Source: Natronolimnobius sp. AArcel1 (GTDB taxonomy: Archaea; Halobacteriota; Halobacteria; Halobacteriales; Natrialbaceae). Taken from it: 64,000 bases of DNA. Below, piece by piece: positions 58,106-64,000 of this stretch (the stretch's first letter is position 1; every line of letters starts with the position of its first letter). Below the pieces are notes generated by a model that had not been told where the DNA came from, ran no database searches, and saw only the letters and a list, made by a program, of their open reading frames with translations. Location of the stretch: positions 496,001 to 560,000 of the forward strand of contig NZ_JAAKXY010000002.1 in NCBI RefSeq assembly GCF_011043775.1, written 5' to 3'. The position numbers and the translations under genes were made by a program.

Positions 58106-58891
58106 ATGCCGACTGCTGTGACCGACTCCGTCTCGCTGTACTACACCCACGAGGGCGATGGGCCACCCGTCGTCTTCGTCTCCGAGGCCGGCCTCGGCGG
58201 CTGGTCATGGGGGTGGCAACACACTGCGCTCGCCGGTCCCTACGAAACCCTCATCTGGGATCTCCGTGGTACCGGCCGCTCCGATGGACCGCCCGGTCCC
58301 TACGCCCTCGAGACGCTCGCCGCTGATCTCGAGGCCGTTCTCGCCGATTGTAGCATCCGAACCGCCCACGTCGTCGGCTGTGGACTCGGCGGCGCAGTTG
58401 CACTCGAGGCCGCCCGTTCCTCGAATCGTGTCGCAACGCTCTCGCTGATCGGCACCGCGGCTGAGGGCTCGGCGTTCGACCTCGAGCCGCTGTTCGCCCC
58501 GCCGGACGATTTGGACGCACTTCGGACATCACTCGAGGCCGGCTTTTCCGCCGAGTTCCTTGCTGCACAGCCCGATGCCGTGTCAGGAATGGCTGACTGG
58601 CGCGCCGACGGCGACGCCGACCGCGCGGGCTGGGAGGCCCAGGTTGGCGCACTCGAGGACTTCGACGCGAGCGACTGGCTCGTCGAGGTGACTCAGCCGA
58701 CGCGAGTTTTCCACGGGACCGAGGACGCGCTCGTGCCAGCGTCAGCGGGCCAAACCCTCGCCCGCGGGCTGCCACGGGGGGAATTCGTCCCGCTCGAGGG
58801 CGCGGGCCATCTCGCAATGATTGAGCAATCACGGACGATCAATGATCTGTTAGTGGGCTTTCTCGAGGACCAGACCGCCGACGAGCAATGA
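58106..58891 (+). CDS. alpha/beta hydrolase with Cys at the nucleophile elbow
   Basis: 261 residues. Alpha/beta hydrolase fold: PPVVFVSEAGLGGWSWGWQ, LIWDLRGTGRSDGP, nucleophile elbow HVVGCGLGGAVAL, Asp in VFHGTEDALVPAS and His in LEGAGHLAMIEQ. The usual G-x-S-x-G reads G-C-G-L-G, so the nucleophile would be Cys, as in dienelactone hydrolases. It leads an apparent two-gene operon with an AMP-ligase-like protein 18 bp downstream. Substrate unknown. Confidence 0.85.
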   Translation: MPTAVTDSVSLYYTHEGDGPPVVFVSEAGLGGWSWGWQHTALAGPYETLIWDLRGTGRSDGPPGPYALETLAADLEAVLADCSIRTAHVVGCGLGGAVALEAARSSNRVATLSLIGTAAEGSAFDLEPLFAPPDDLDALRTSLEAGFSAEFLAAQPDAVSGMADWRADGDADRAGWEAQVGALEDFDASDWLVEVTQPTRVFHGTEDALVPASAGQTLARGLPRGEFVPLEGAGHLAMIEQSRTINDLLVGFLEDQTADEQ

Positions 58892-58909
58892 GTTGCAACT
58901 AGCCAGGAT

Positions 58910-60328
58910 TTGGCCAATACACTCTTTCCTGTCCACTACTCTCCATCGCTGCTTGCGCACGACCCCCGTCGTATTACGGACTCGAGCGTGGGACACGCGG
59001 TTGTGACCCTCTCGCTCTCGCGACGTGCCGACCGCGTTCCAGACCGGACGGCGGTGGTTGACATCTCCGAGGACTACCGCTATGCGCCCGCAGAAACCGT
59101 CCACGAGAACCGAGTCTCCTATGCAGAACTGTCGGAGATTACGGCCGAGACGGGTGCGCGCCTCGAGTCGATCGGTATCGACGCTGGCGACACAGTCTGT
59201 CTGCTCACCCGAAATCGGATCGCCTCGCTCGCGCTGTTGTTTGCCTGTCGCCGTCTTGGGGCGACGTTCGCGCCGATTTCACACCTGTTGACGCCAGTGA
59301 CCGTCGAGTACCCGTTCGACGTGCTTGAACCGACACTCCTCATCGCGGAAACGGCCCAGCGCGACCTGGTTCACTCAGCTCCGATTGCAGACGACCAGGT
59401 GTTGACGCTCTCGGAACTGGCCGACATCGATGTCAGCGATACCGACGCCAACCGACAGTCTCAGCTCGATACTCCTCGACCTCGAGTCGGCGACGATCAA
59501 GACGCCGAGACTGAGCACCCACTGCTTCTCTTGCATGGCGAGGGCGGCCACCCGGTTGTGGCGTACTCCGCACAGGCTCTCGAGTGGAACTGCATTGCGG
59601 CGATGACGACGTGGGGGCTCTCCAAGGGAGATACCGTTCCGCTCATCACGCCGTTGTCGGCGTACGACGGCCTCCTTCGTGTCGCGCTGCCGACGGTGTA
59701 TGCCGGTGGGACGCTCCTACTCGACCGGGCGTTCGATCCCGGCGATATGCTCACTGCGATCGAGCGCGAGGAGGCAACGTTGCTTTCGGGTCGAACGGCA
59801 ACACTCCGTGGACTCGCATCTAAATCCGACTTCCCAGACGCACTCGAGTCACTCTCGTTTGTCGCGCCCGATGTGTCTGTTCCGAGGAGCGCCCTCGAGC
59901 CCTATCGAGAGGCAGGCATCTCACTTGCACGCGTCTACGGCCGCCTCGAGTGTCCGTTTGCGTGCGCGCAGGAGCCAGCGGAGCAGACGAACGCGGTAAC
60001 TGCTGCCGGAACGGATGACGAGCGCCGGTACGTTGGCCACCCGGTACTCGACTGTCGGGTGCGAGTGCGTGGCGCTGATGATGGCGACGGTGCTGGGTCC
60101 CGAATTGAAGGGGCCACAGAGGGCCGGCTTGCTCTGTCGGGCCCCGTTCTTGCCGATGGCTACGCTGGGACTGCAAACGAACCTGCGGTGGATCAGGACC
60201 GTCTCGATGAGCGAACAGACGACCACGAGACTAACACGGCTGATCGCGCCCAATTCGCGAACGGCTGGCTCGAGACGACTGATCTGTGCCGACGTGACAA
60301 CGATGGCCAGTTCACTATCGCCCAATAG
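58910..60328 (+). CDS. AMP-binding (acyl-CoA ligase-like) protein, degenerate and C-terminally short
   Basis: 472 residues if the TTG at 58910 is used; a GTG at 58988 is a plausible later start. The N-terminal domain resembles acyl-CoA ligases (RADRVPDRTAVVDISED, VCLLTRNRIASLALLFACRR, GATFAPISHLLTP). The phosphate loop TSGTTGxPKG is replaced by LHGEGGHPVV. The chain stops after GWLETTDLCRRDNDGQFTIA, just where the C-terminal swivel domain with the catalytic Lys should begin. It probably cannot adenylate acids. The sequence around it contains no frameshifted remainder. It may be a pseudoenzyme working with the Cys hydrolase, or a decaying gene. Confidence 0.65.
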   Translation: MANTLFPVHYSPSLLAHDPRRITDSSVGHAVVTLSLSRRADRVPDRTAVVDISEDYRYAPAETVHENRVSYAELSEITAETGARLESIGIDAGDTVCLLTRNRIASLALLFACRRLGATFAPISHLLTPVTVEYPFDVLEPTLLIAETAQRDLVHSAPIADDQVLTLSELADIDVSDTDANRQSQLDTPRPRVGDDQDAETEHPLLLLHGEGGHPVVAYSAQALEWNCIAAMTTWGLSKGDTVPLITPLSAYDGLLRVALPTVYAGGTLLLDRAFDPGDMLTAIEREEATLLSGRTATLRGLASKSDFPDALESLSFVAPDVSVPRSALEPYREAGISLARVYGRLECPFACAQEPAEQTNAVTAAGTDDERRYVGHPVLDCRVRVRGADDGDGAGSRIEGATEGRLALSGPVLADGYAGTANEPAVDQDRLDERTDDHETNTADRAQFANGWLETTDLCRRDNDGQFTIAQ

Positions 60329-60488
60329 TAGTCTCGTGCGGTGATTTTGTCCCATAAACAAACGATGAGTGGGTGATCGAACAGCACCTGTTTTATTATA
60401 GGCGATATTGGAAATCACATGTCCATGGTTGCGGCAACGCCCGCGCCGGACAGAAAACATTTCTTTATGGAGTTTCCAGTAGGGGACG

Positions 60489-61244
60489 ATGAGTCAACTA
60501 CGCATTGCCGTCCTGAATGCCGCCCACCAGGACGAGAACACGACGCGGAACTTCCGGCGCGAACTCGACGCCTCGCTGTCGGAATTCGACGTGACGAGCG
60601 GATCGGTCCCCGACCACTTTGCGTTCGACGGCGTCGTGGTCACCGGTTCGCGGTCGTCAGTGTACTGGGATGACGACTGGATCACGACAACCGCTGAGTG
60701 GGTCCGTAAAGCGATTGATCGTGACATACCACATCTCGGCATCTGTTGGGGTCACCAACTGCTTGCACACGTTCTCGGTGGCACCGTCTCCGATATGGGT
60801 GCCTACGAAGTCGGCTACAGCGATATTGAGCAAGTCGGCGAGTCCCGCCTGTTCAATGGCATCTCGAGCGAGTTTAGCGCGTTCACCAGCCACTCCGACG
60901 AAGTCGCGGACCTCCCACCCGGTGCCGACCCGCTCGCCGAAAACCACTACTCCAACCACGGCTTCCGCAAGGACCACGTCTTCGGCCTGCAGTTCCACCC
61001 CGAATACGACACGAAAACCGCCCGTGAACTCGTCCACCGCAAGGAACTATCCGACGAACGACTCGAGTCTATTCTCGCGGAAATCACCGAAGAGAACTAC
61101 CAACAGGCGTGCCCCGCAAAACTCATCTTCGACAACTATCTTGAGTTCGTCCGCGAGGTCGCAGCCGAACCGGCGATGACAGCGGCCAGTGTCGACGCTC
61201 CTGTTGGGGCGACCGCCGAGACGGACGTCGGCTGTTCTGACTGA
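60489..61244 (+). CDS. class I glutamine amidotransferase-like protein
   Basis: 251 residues. Catalytic Cys in GICWGHQLLAHVLGG and His-Glu in FGLQFHPEYD; VVTGSRSSVYWDDDW marks the N-terminal half. This is the GATase1 domain alone, as in GMP-synthase-like amidotransferases, without a synthase partner nearby. A TTTCTTTA box about 26 bp upstream suits a leaderless start. May transfer ammonia in an unassigned reaction or hydrolyse a gamma-glutamyl bond. Confidence 0.88.
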   Translation: MSQLRIAVLNAAHQDENTTRNFRRELDASLSEFDVTSGSVPDHFAFDGVVVTGSRSSVYWDDDWITTTAEWVRKAIDRDIPHLGICWGHQLLAHVLGGTVSDMGAYEVGYSDIEQVGESRLFNGISSEFSAFTSHSDEVADLPPGADPLAENHYSNHGFRKDHVFGLQFHPEYDTKTARELVHRKELSDERLESILAEITEENYQQACPAKLIFDNYLEFVREVAAEPAMTAASVDAPVGATAETDVGCSD

Positions 61245-61267
61245 GTTTTAGGCTGATTTTGTCTCTG

Positions 61268-61588
61268 TTAGGCTCGCCAGCGCTCGAGTAGCCGTGTGAG
61301 CAACCCGTTTTCGGACTCGTTGGCGTCGCTGGAGTCACCTGCGGTCTCCCGCTCGTCGAGGACTCGCTCGTATTGGGCGACGATTTCCTGTTCGCGCGAG
61401 CGACTCGCCTCGAGTGCGCGCTCGAGGGCGGTGACGCGTGCCTGGAGTTTTGCCTCCGTTGACGTCGATGCGTCGAACTCGAGTTCGATGCCGTTGGCTG
61501 CGGTCGTCGCGGTAGCAGTCGGCTCGCTGGAATCATCGTGCGTGTCGGCTTGGCGGTCGGTCTGGGCAGGGTGCTGGTCGACGGACAT
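61268..61588 (-). CDS. short coiled-coil protein, haloarchaeal hypothetical
   Basis: 106 residues from ATG 61586-61588; an ATG three codons upstream is also possible. A disordered N-terminus is followed by a coiled coil (about 48-85, EAKLQARVTALERALEASRS and REQEIVAQYERVLDE) and a conserved-looking end NGLLTRLLERWRA. No cofactor motifs. Convergent with the amidotransferase gene. Confidence 0.65.
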   Translation of the reverse strand: MSVDQHPAQTDRQADTHDDSSEPTATATTAANGIELEFDASTSTEAKLQARVTALERALEASRSREQEIVAQYERVLDERETAGDSSDANESENGLLTRLLERWRA

Positions 61589-61680
61589 GGACAGCACAAT
61601 GGTATGCGAGACTGTGACAAAAGGTTCAGTCAGTCACGCGTCAGACACGCCTGCGGAGACGTTTACGAGTGACAGCCGCG

Positions 61681-62946
61681 TTACTGTTTGAGGTGCTCGA
61701 GGACGCCCTCAGTCTCTGCAGGAACTGGCTCCGGATCGGCTCCAGCGGCCGCCGCAGCGTCGGGGTCTTTGAGCAGGTGGCCGGTCGTCAGGCAGGCAAC
61801 GTGCTCGTCGTCGTCAACGATGCCCTCGGCGCGCAGTTTTCGGAGGCCGGCGACGGAGGCTGCGGAGGCCGGTTCGACGCCAATCCCTTCGCCTGCGAGA
61901 TCGCGCTGCGCTGCAGTAATCTCTTCGTCCGAGACCGAAATCGCGGTCCCGCCCGTCTCGCGAATGCCCGGCAGCGCCTTCGGCGCGTTGACCGGGTTCC
62001 CGATTCGGATTGCCGTCGCGCGCGTCTCGACATCTTCCCAGCGCCGAACTTCGTCCGCGCCGTTCTCGATTGCTTCGACCATCGGCGCTGCGCCCTCGGC
62101 CTGGACGCCCGTCAGTTTCGGTACCTCATCTTCTTCGAGCGAGCCCACCTGGACGAGTTCGCGGAAGGCCTTGTACAGCGCCGACGTATTTCCGGCGTTG
62201 CCGACGGGGAGGATGATCCGATCCGGCACGGTGTCGTAGTCCGCGAGAAAGCCCTCGAGAATCTCGAGGCCGATCGTCTTCTGGCCCTCGAGTCGGAACG
62301 GGTTCAGCGAGTTCAGCAGGTAGGCTTCGCCCTGCTGGGCGAGTTCCTGGACGATGTCGAGGCAGGCGTCAAAGTTGCCGTCGACCTCGAGAATGCGCGC
62401 GCCGTGCAAACTGGCCTGTGCGATTTTTCCGGCGGCGACCTTCCCTGCTGGCAGGAGCACGAGCGTCTCCATCCCACCGCGGGAGCCGTAGGCCGCGAGC
62501 GCGGCGCTCGTGTTTCCGGTCGAGGCACAGGCGAGTCGCCCGACGCCGAGTTCTTTCGCGACCGCGACGCCGACGGTCATGCCGCGGTCCTTGAACGACC
62601 CCGTCGGGTTCATCCCCTCGTGTTTGATCCGCAGCGCCTCGACGCCGATATCCTCCTCGAGCCGTGGCACCTCATACAGCGGCGTTGCGCCTTCCTGGGT
62701 CGTCACGCCCTCTTCGAGCGGGAGTGCGTCGGCGTAGCGCCAAACACCCTGGCCCTGCCCCTCGTAGTCCTCGAGCGTGGGGAGATCGGCGTAGCGGACC
62801 TCGAGGAGGCCGTCGCACTCGTCGCAGGTGTAACGGACGTCGTCGAAGGGCGCGAACGTTTCACCGCACTCGATGCACTCGAGCCAGACGCCGTCGTCGG
62901 CGTCGTCGGGCACGGTCGGCTGGTCGGCCGAGAGATTGAGACTCAT
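61681..62946 (-). CDS. thrC: threonine synthase
   Basis: 421 residues from ATG 62944-62946; the longer open frame from 63030 would run through the promoter. An N-terminal zinc ribbon (CIECGETF, CDECDGLLE) precedes the PLP fold: NPTGSFKDRG with the PLP Lys, ACASTGNTSAALAAY, PVGNAGNTSALYKAF for the phosphate pocket and VEPASAASVAGL at the end. It makes threonine from phosphohomoserine, downstream of aspartate kinase. Confidence 0.94.
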   Translation of the reverse strand: MSLNLSADQPTVPDDADDGVWLECIECGETFAPFDDVRYTCDECDGLLEVRYADLPTLEDYEGQGQGVWRYADALPLEEGVTTQEGATPLYEVPRLEEDIGVEALRIKHEGMNPTGSFKDRGMTVGVAVAKELGVGRLACASTGNTSAALAAYGSRGGMETLVLLPAGKVAAGKIAQASLHGARILEVDGNFDACLDIVQELAQQGEAYLLNSLNPFRLEGQKTIGLEILEGFLADYDTVPDRIILPVGNAGNTSALYKAFRELVQVGSLEEDEVPKLTGVQAEGAAPMVEAIENGADEVRRWEDVETRATAIRIGNPVNAPKALPGIRETGGTAISVSDEEITAAQRDLAGEGIGVEPASAASVAGLRKLRAEGIVDDDEHVACLTTGHLLKDPDAAAAAGADPEPVPAETEGVLEHLKQ

Positions 62947-63048
62947 TGTCGAGCGAGAAGTGGGCGAGTGGCAAAAAGCACGTGGATTGGTTCCCGTTCG
63001 GAGCGTCCCCTGCTCGAGAGGACAATCCATCCCGCCGCGGGCAAAGAC

Positions 63049-63075
63049 TTGTATGCGTTGTACACAATGTATACA
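63049..63075 (+). promoter_or_regulatory. promoter with tandem TGTA-type operators of the toxin-antitoxin pair
   Basis: TTGTATGC (63049-63056) serves as TATA box about 25 bp before ATG 63078. Two short palindromes follow, TGTACA (63059-63064) and TGTATACA (63068-63075), placed over the expected transcript start, where an antitoxin could repress. Confidence 0.5.
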
Positions 63076-63077
63076 TC

Positions 63078-63368
63078 ATGGGGACGATTTCAGCCCGCGT
63101 GCCTGATGACCTCGAGTCGGAACTCGAGGAGTACCTCGAGGAGGAGCGACTCGACCGGAGTACAGCCGTCCGAAAACTGCTCTCGGAGGGCCTCGACGAC
63201 TGGCGGCGCGAGCGTGCACTCGAGCGACTCGCCGCGGGCGAGACGACACTCTCGAAGGCTGCTGATACTGCCGGACTCTCTGTCTGGGAGTTTGCCCAAC
63301 TCGCGGACGAACGCGACGTGACGTGGGTCTCGAGCGATCATCTCGAGTCAGATCTCGAGGAGTTGTGA
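63078..63368 (+). CDS. UPF0175-type antitoxin
   Basis: 96 residues from ATG 63078. The N-terminal half is ribbon-helix-helix-like (TISARVPDDLESELEEYLEE, DRSTAVRKLLSEGLDDW), the second half is a UPF0175 helix-turn-helix (LAAGETTLSKAADTAGLSVW, EFAQLADERDV). It precedes a PIN-type gene with 0 bp between stop and start, so they form a two-gene antitoxin-toxin operon. Confidence 0.85.
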   Translation: MGTISARVPDDLESELEEYLEEERLDRSTAVRKLLSEGLDDWRRERALERLAAGETTLSKAADTAGLSVWEFAQLADERDVTWVSSDHLESDLEEL

Positions 63369-63881
63369 ATGTGGGTTTTCGACGCGACCCCACTCATCTA
63401 TCTCGCAAAAGTTGAGCAACTGGAGATCGTTTCGGCACTCGATGGGACGTGTTACATCCCTGACCGGGTATACGCCGAAGTCGTGACGACTGGTCTTGAG
63501 GAAGGCTATCCTGATGCTCGTCGCATCGAACAACGGGTCGACGCAGGCGTCCTCGAGGTCGTTTCAACTCCGGACTCCCCACTCTGGGATCGATTACAGG
63601 ACAATCCTCGATTGAGTGATGCAGATGTGTCGGTGCTCGTCTGTGCTGACCAGTTCGATGCAACTGCCGTCATGGACGAAGCCGCCGGTCGAACGGCTGC
63701 GGCGGTCGAAGATATCAAGACGAAAGGAACTGCGTATCTCGTCCTCTCGTGCACTAAGAACGGCCATCTTCCTGTTGCAGACGCGCGTGAGACTATCGAC
63801 GCGATGGTCGACGCTGGCTGGCACTGTGCTCCCGACCTCTACGCGAAAATCGTCAAAAAATTGGACTCGTTCGACAACTGA
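63369..63881 (+). CDS. PIN-domain (DUF3368-type) toxin
   Basis: 170 residues. Asp in WVFDATPLIYLAKV at the N-terminus, Glu in DRVYAEVVTTGLEEGY, and an Asp pair in LSDADVSVLVCADQ plus MDEAAGR give the acidic residues of a PIN ribonuclease site; C-terminal VKKLDSF. Toxins of this group cut RNA and are neutralised by UPF0175 antitoxins. Immediately downstream of its antitoxin gene. Confidence 0.85.
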   Translation: MWVFDATPLIYLAKVEQLEIVSALDGTCYIPDRVYAEVVTTGLEEGYPDARRIEQRVDAGVLEVVSTPDSPLWDRLQDNPRLSDADVSVLVCADQFDATAVMDEAAGRTAAAVEDIKTKGTAYLVLSCTKNGHLPVADARETIDAMVDAGWHCAPDLYAKIVKKLDSFDN

Positions 63882-63933
63882 TTGACTAATCTGTCACTCG
63901 AGCAGCCAACTCAACAGCGCCTTCACTGCCACC

Positions 63934-63939
63934 TTTTTT
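63934..63939 (+). terminator. T-run terminator after the toxin gene
   Basis: TTTTTT about 53 bp after the toxin stop, followed by a second T-rich stretch at 63952-63958. Oligo-T runs end transcription in archaea. Confidence 0.4.
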
Positions 63940-63960
63940 CGCTCGGGTTCGTTTTATCTT

Positions 63961-63979
63961 CGCGCGGCGCTGCCGCGCG
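63961..63979. repeat. strong GC hairpin at the window end
   Basis: CGCGCGGC-gct-GCCGCGCG, perfect 8-bp stem with a 3-nt loop. It sits after the T-runs and beyond the toxin-antitoxin operon; it may belong to the next gene or a dispersed repeat cut by the edge. Confidence 0.5.
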
Positions 63980-64000
63980 AATGGTTCGTGGGACCGACGG

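Noticed and set aside
61669-63321. A 550-codon plus-strand open frame across thrC
   Set aside because: Antisense to threonine synthase and Arg/Asp-biased without domains; the real plus-strand gene there is the antitoxin at 63078.

Overview
The window is from a halophilic archaeon (class Halobacteria), most likely a member of the Natrialbales. The evidence is a GC-rich sequence saturated with CTCGAG, strongly acidic proteins (Asp/Glu-rich linkers), Tat signals followed by a lipobox on exported proteins, AT-rich TATA boxes about 25-30 bp before start codons (leaderless transcripts), and archaeal-type genes: purO, type 2 IPP isomerase, DP1 of DNA polymerase D, Orc1/Cdc6, archaeal AlaRS, RFC small subunit and SAMP2. 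Order and family level are inference.

Layout. 1-6.9 kb: VIT-family transporter (cut by the window edge) with a DUF211 gene, an Old Yellow Enzyme, a rhodanese lipoprotein, tRNA-Gln(CTG), a low-GC tandem HNH protein, purO, a SHOCT membrane protein, a phosphoesterase, and cysE behind a small overlapping ORF with tandem Cys codons. 6.9-16 kb: housekeeping genes (phosphohexomutase, FMN reductase, larB, DUF1931 histone-fold protein, fni, rpiA) plus small zinc proteins. 15.8-25 kb: a signal peptidase paralogue, a MacB-like ABC exporter followed by two beta-propeller lipoproteins, membrane proteins and an orphan thiamine-binding-type lipoprotein. 25-29.7 kb: tryptophanase, aspartate kinase, and a divergent pair of regulators (one CARF-like) around a palindrome.

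29.7-37.4 kb is the core of interest: a chromosomal replication origin. polD1 (DP1), a second signal peptidase and orc1/cdc6 lie on one side; arvA-arvB-arvC (origin-associated small GTPase, DUF2073 and zinc-ribbon proteins) lie on the other. The 0.86-kb gene-free space between them holds two G-rich origin recognition boxes in inverted orientation flanking an AT-rich segment. That segment carries a cluster of seven CTAG tetranucleotides, a word normally depleted in haloarchaea. Further ORB-like 20-mers occur inside the coding sequences of polD1, orc1 and arvC.

37.4-43.2 kb: small proteins, a MazG-like pyrophosphohydrolase, and a ferric-iron-type ABC substrate-binding protein and double permease with TTAGG-n4-CCTAA iron boxes, then a methyltransferase. 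43-53.5 kb: alaS, a sensor whose kinase boxes are all degenerate, rfcA, a bactofilin-like membrane protein, a SAMP2 homologue with residues beyond its diglycine, a redoxin, a GNAT and a second SHOCT protein. 53.5-64 kb: a hairpin-rich candidate RNA or MITE, an XPD/DinG-type helicase, a CPBP protease gene with a striking symmetric operator region, DUF1684, a Cys-nucleophile hydrolase with a degenerate AMP-ligase, a class I amidotransferase, thrC, and a UPF0175/PIN-type toxin-antitoxin pair at the edge.

No CRISPR array, rRNA operon, intein or intact insertion sequence was found. All calls come from reading the sequence; no database search was run.
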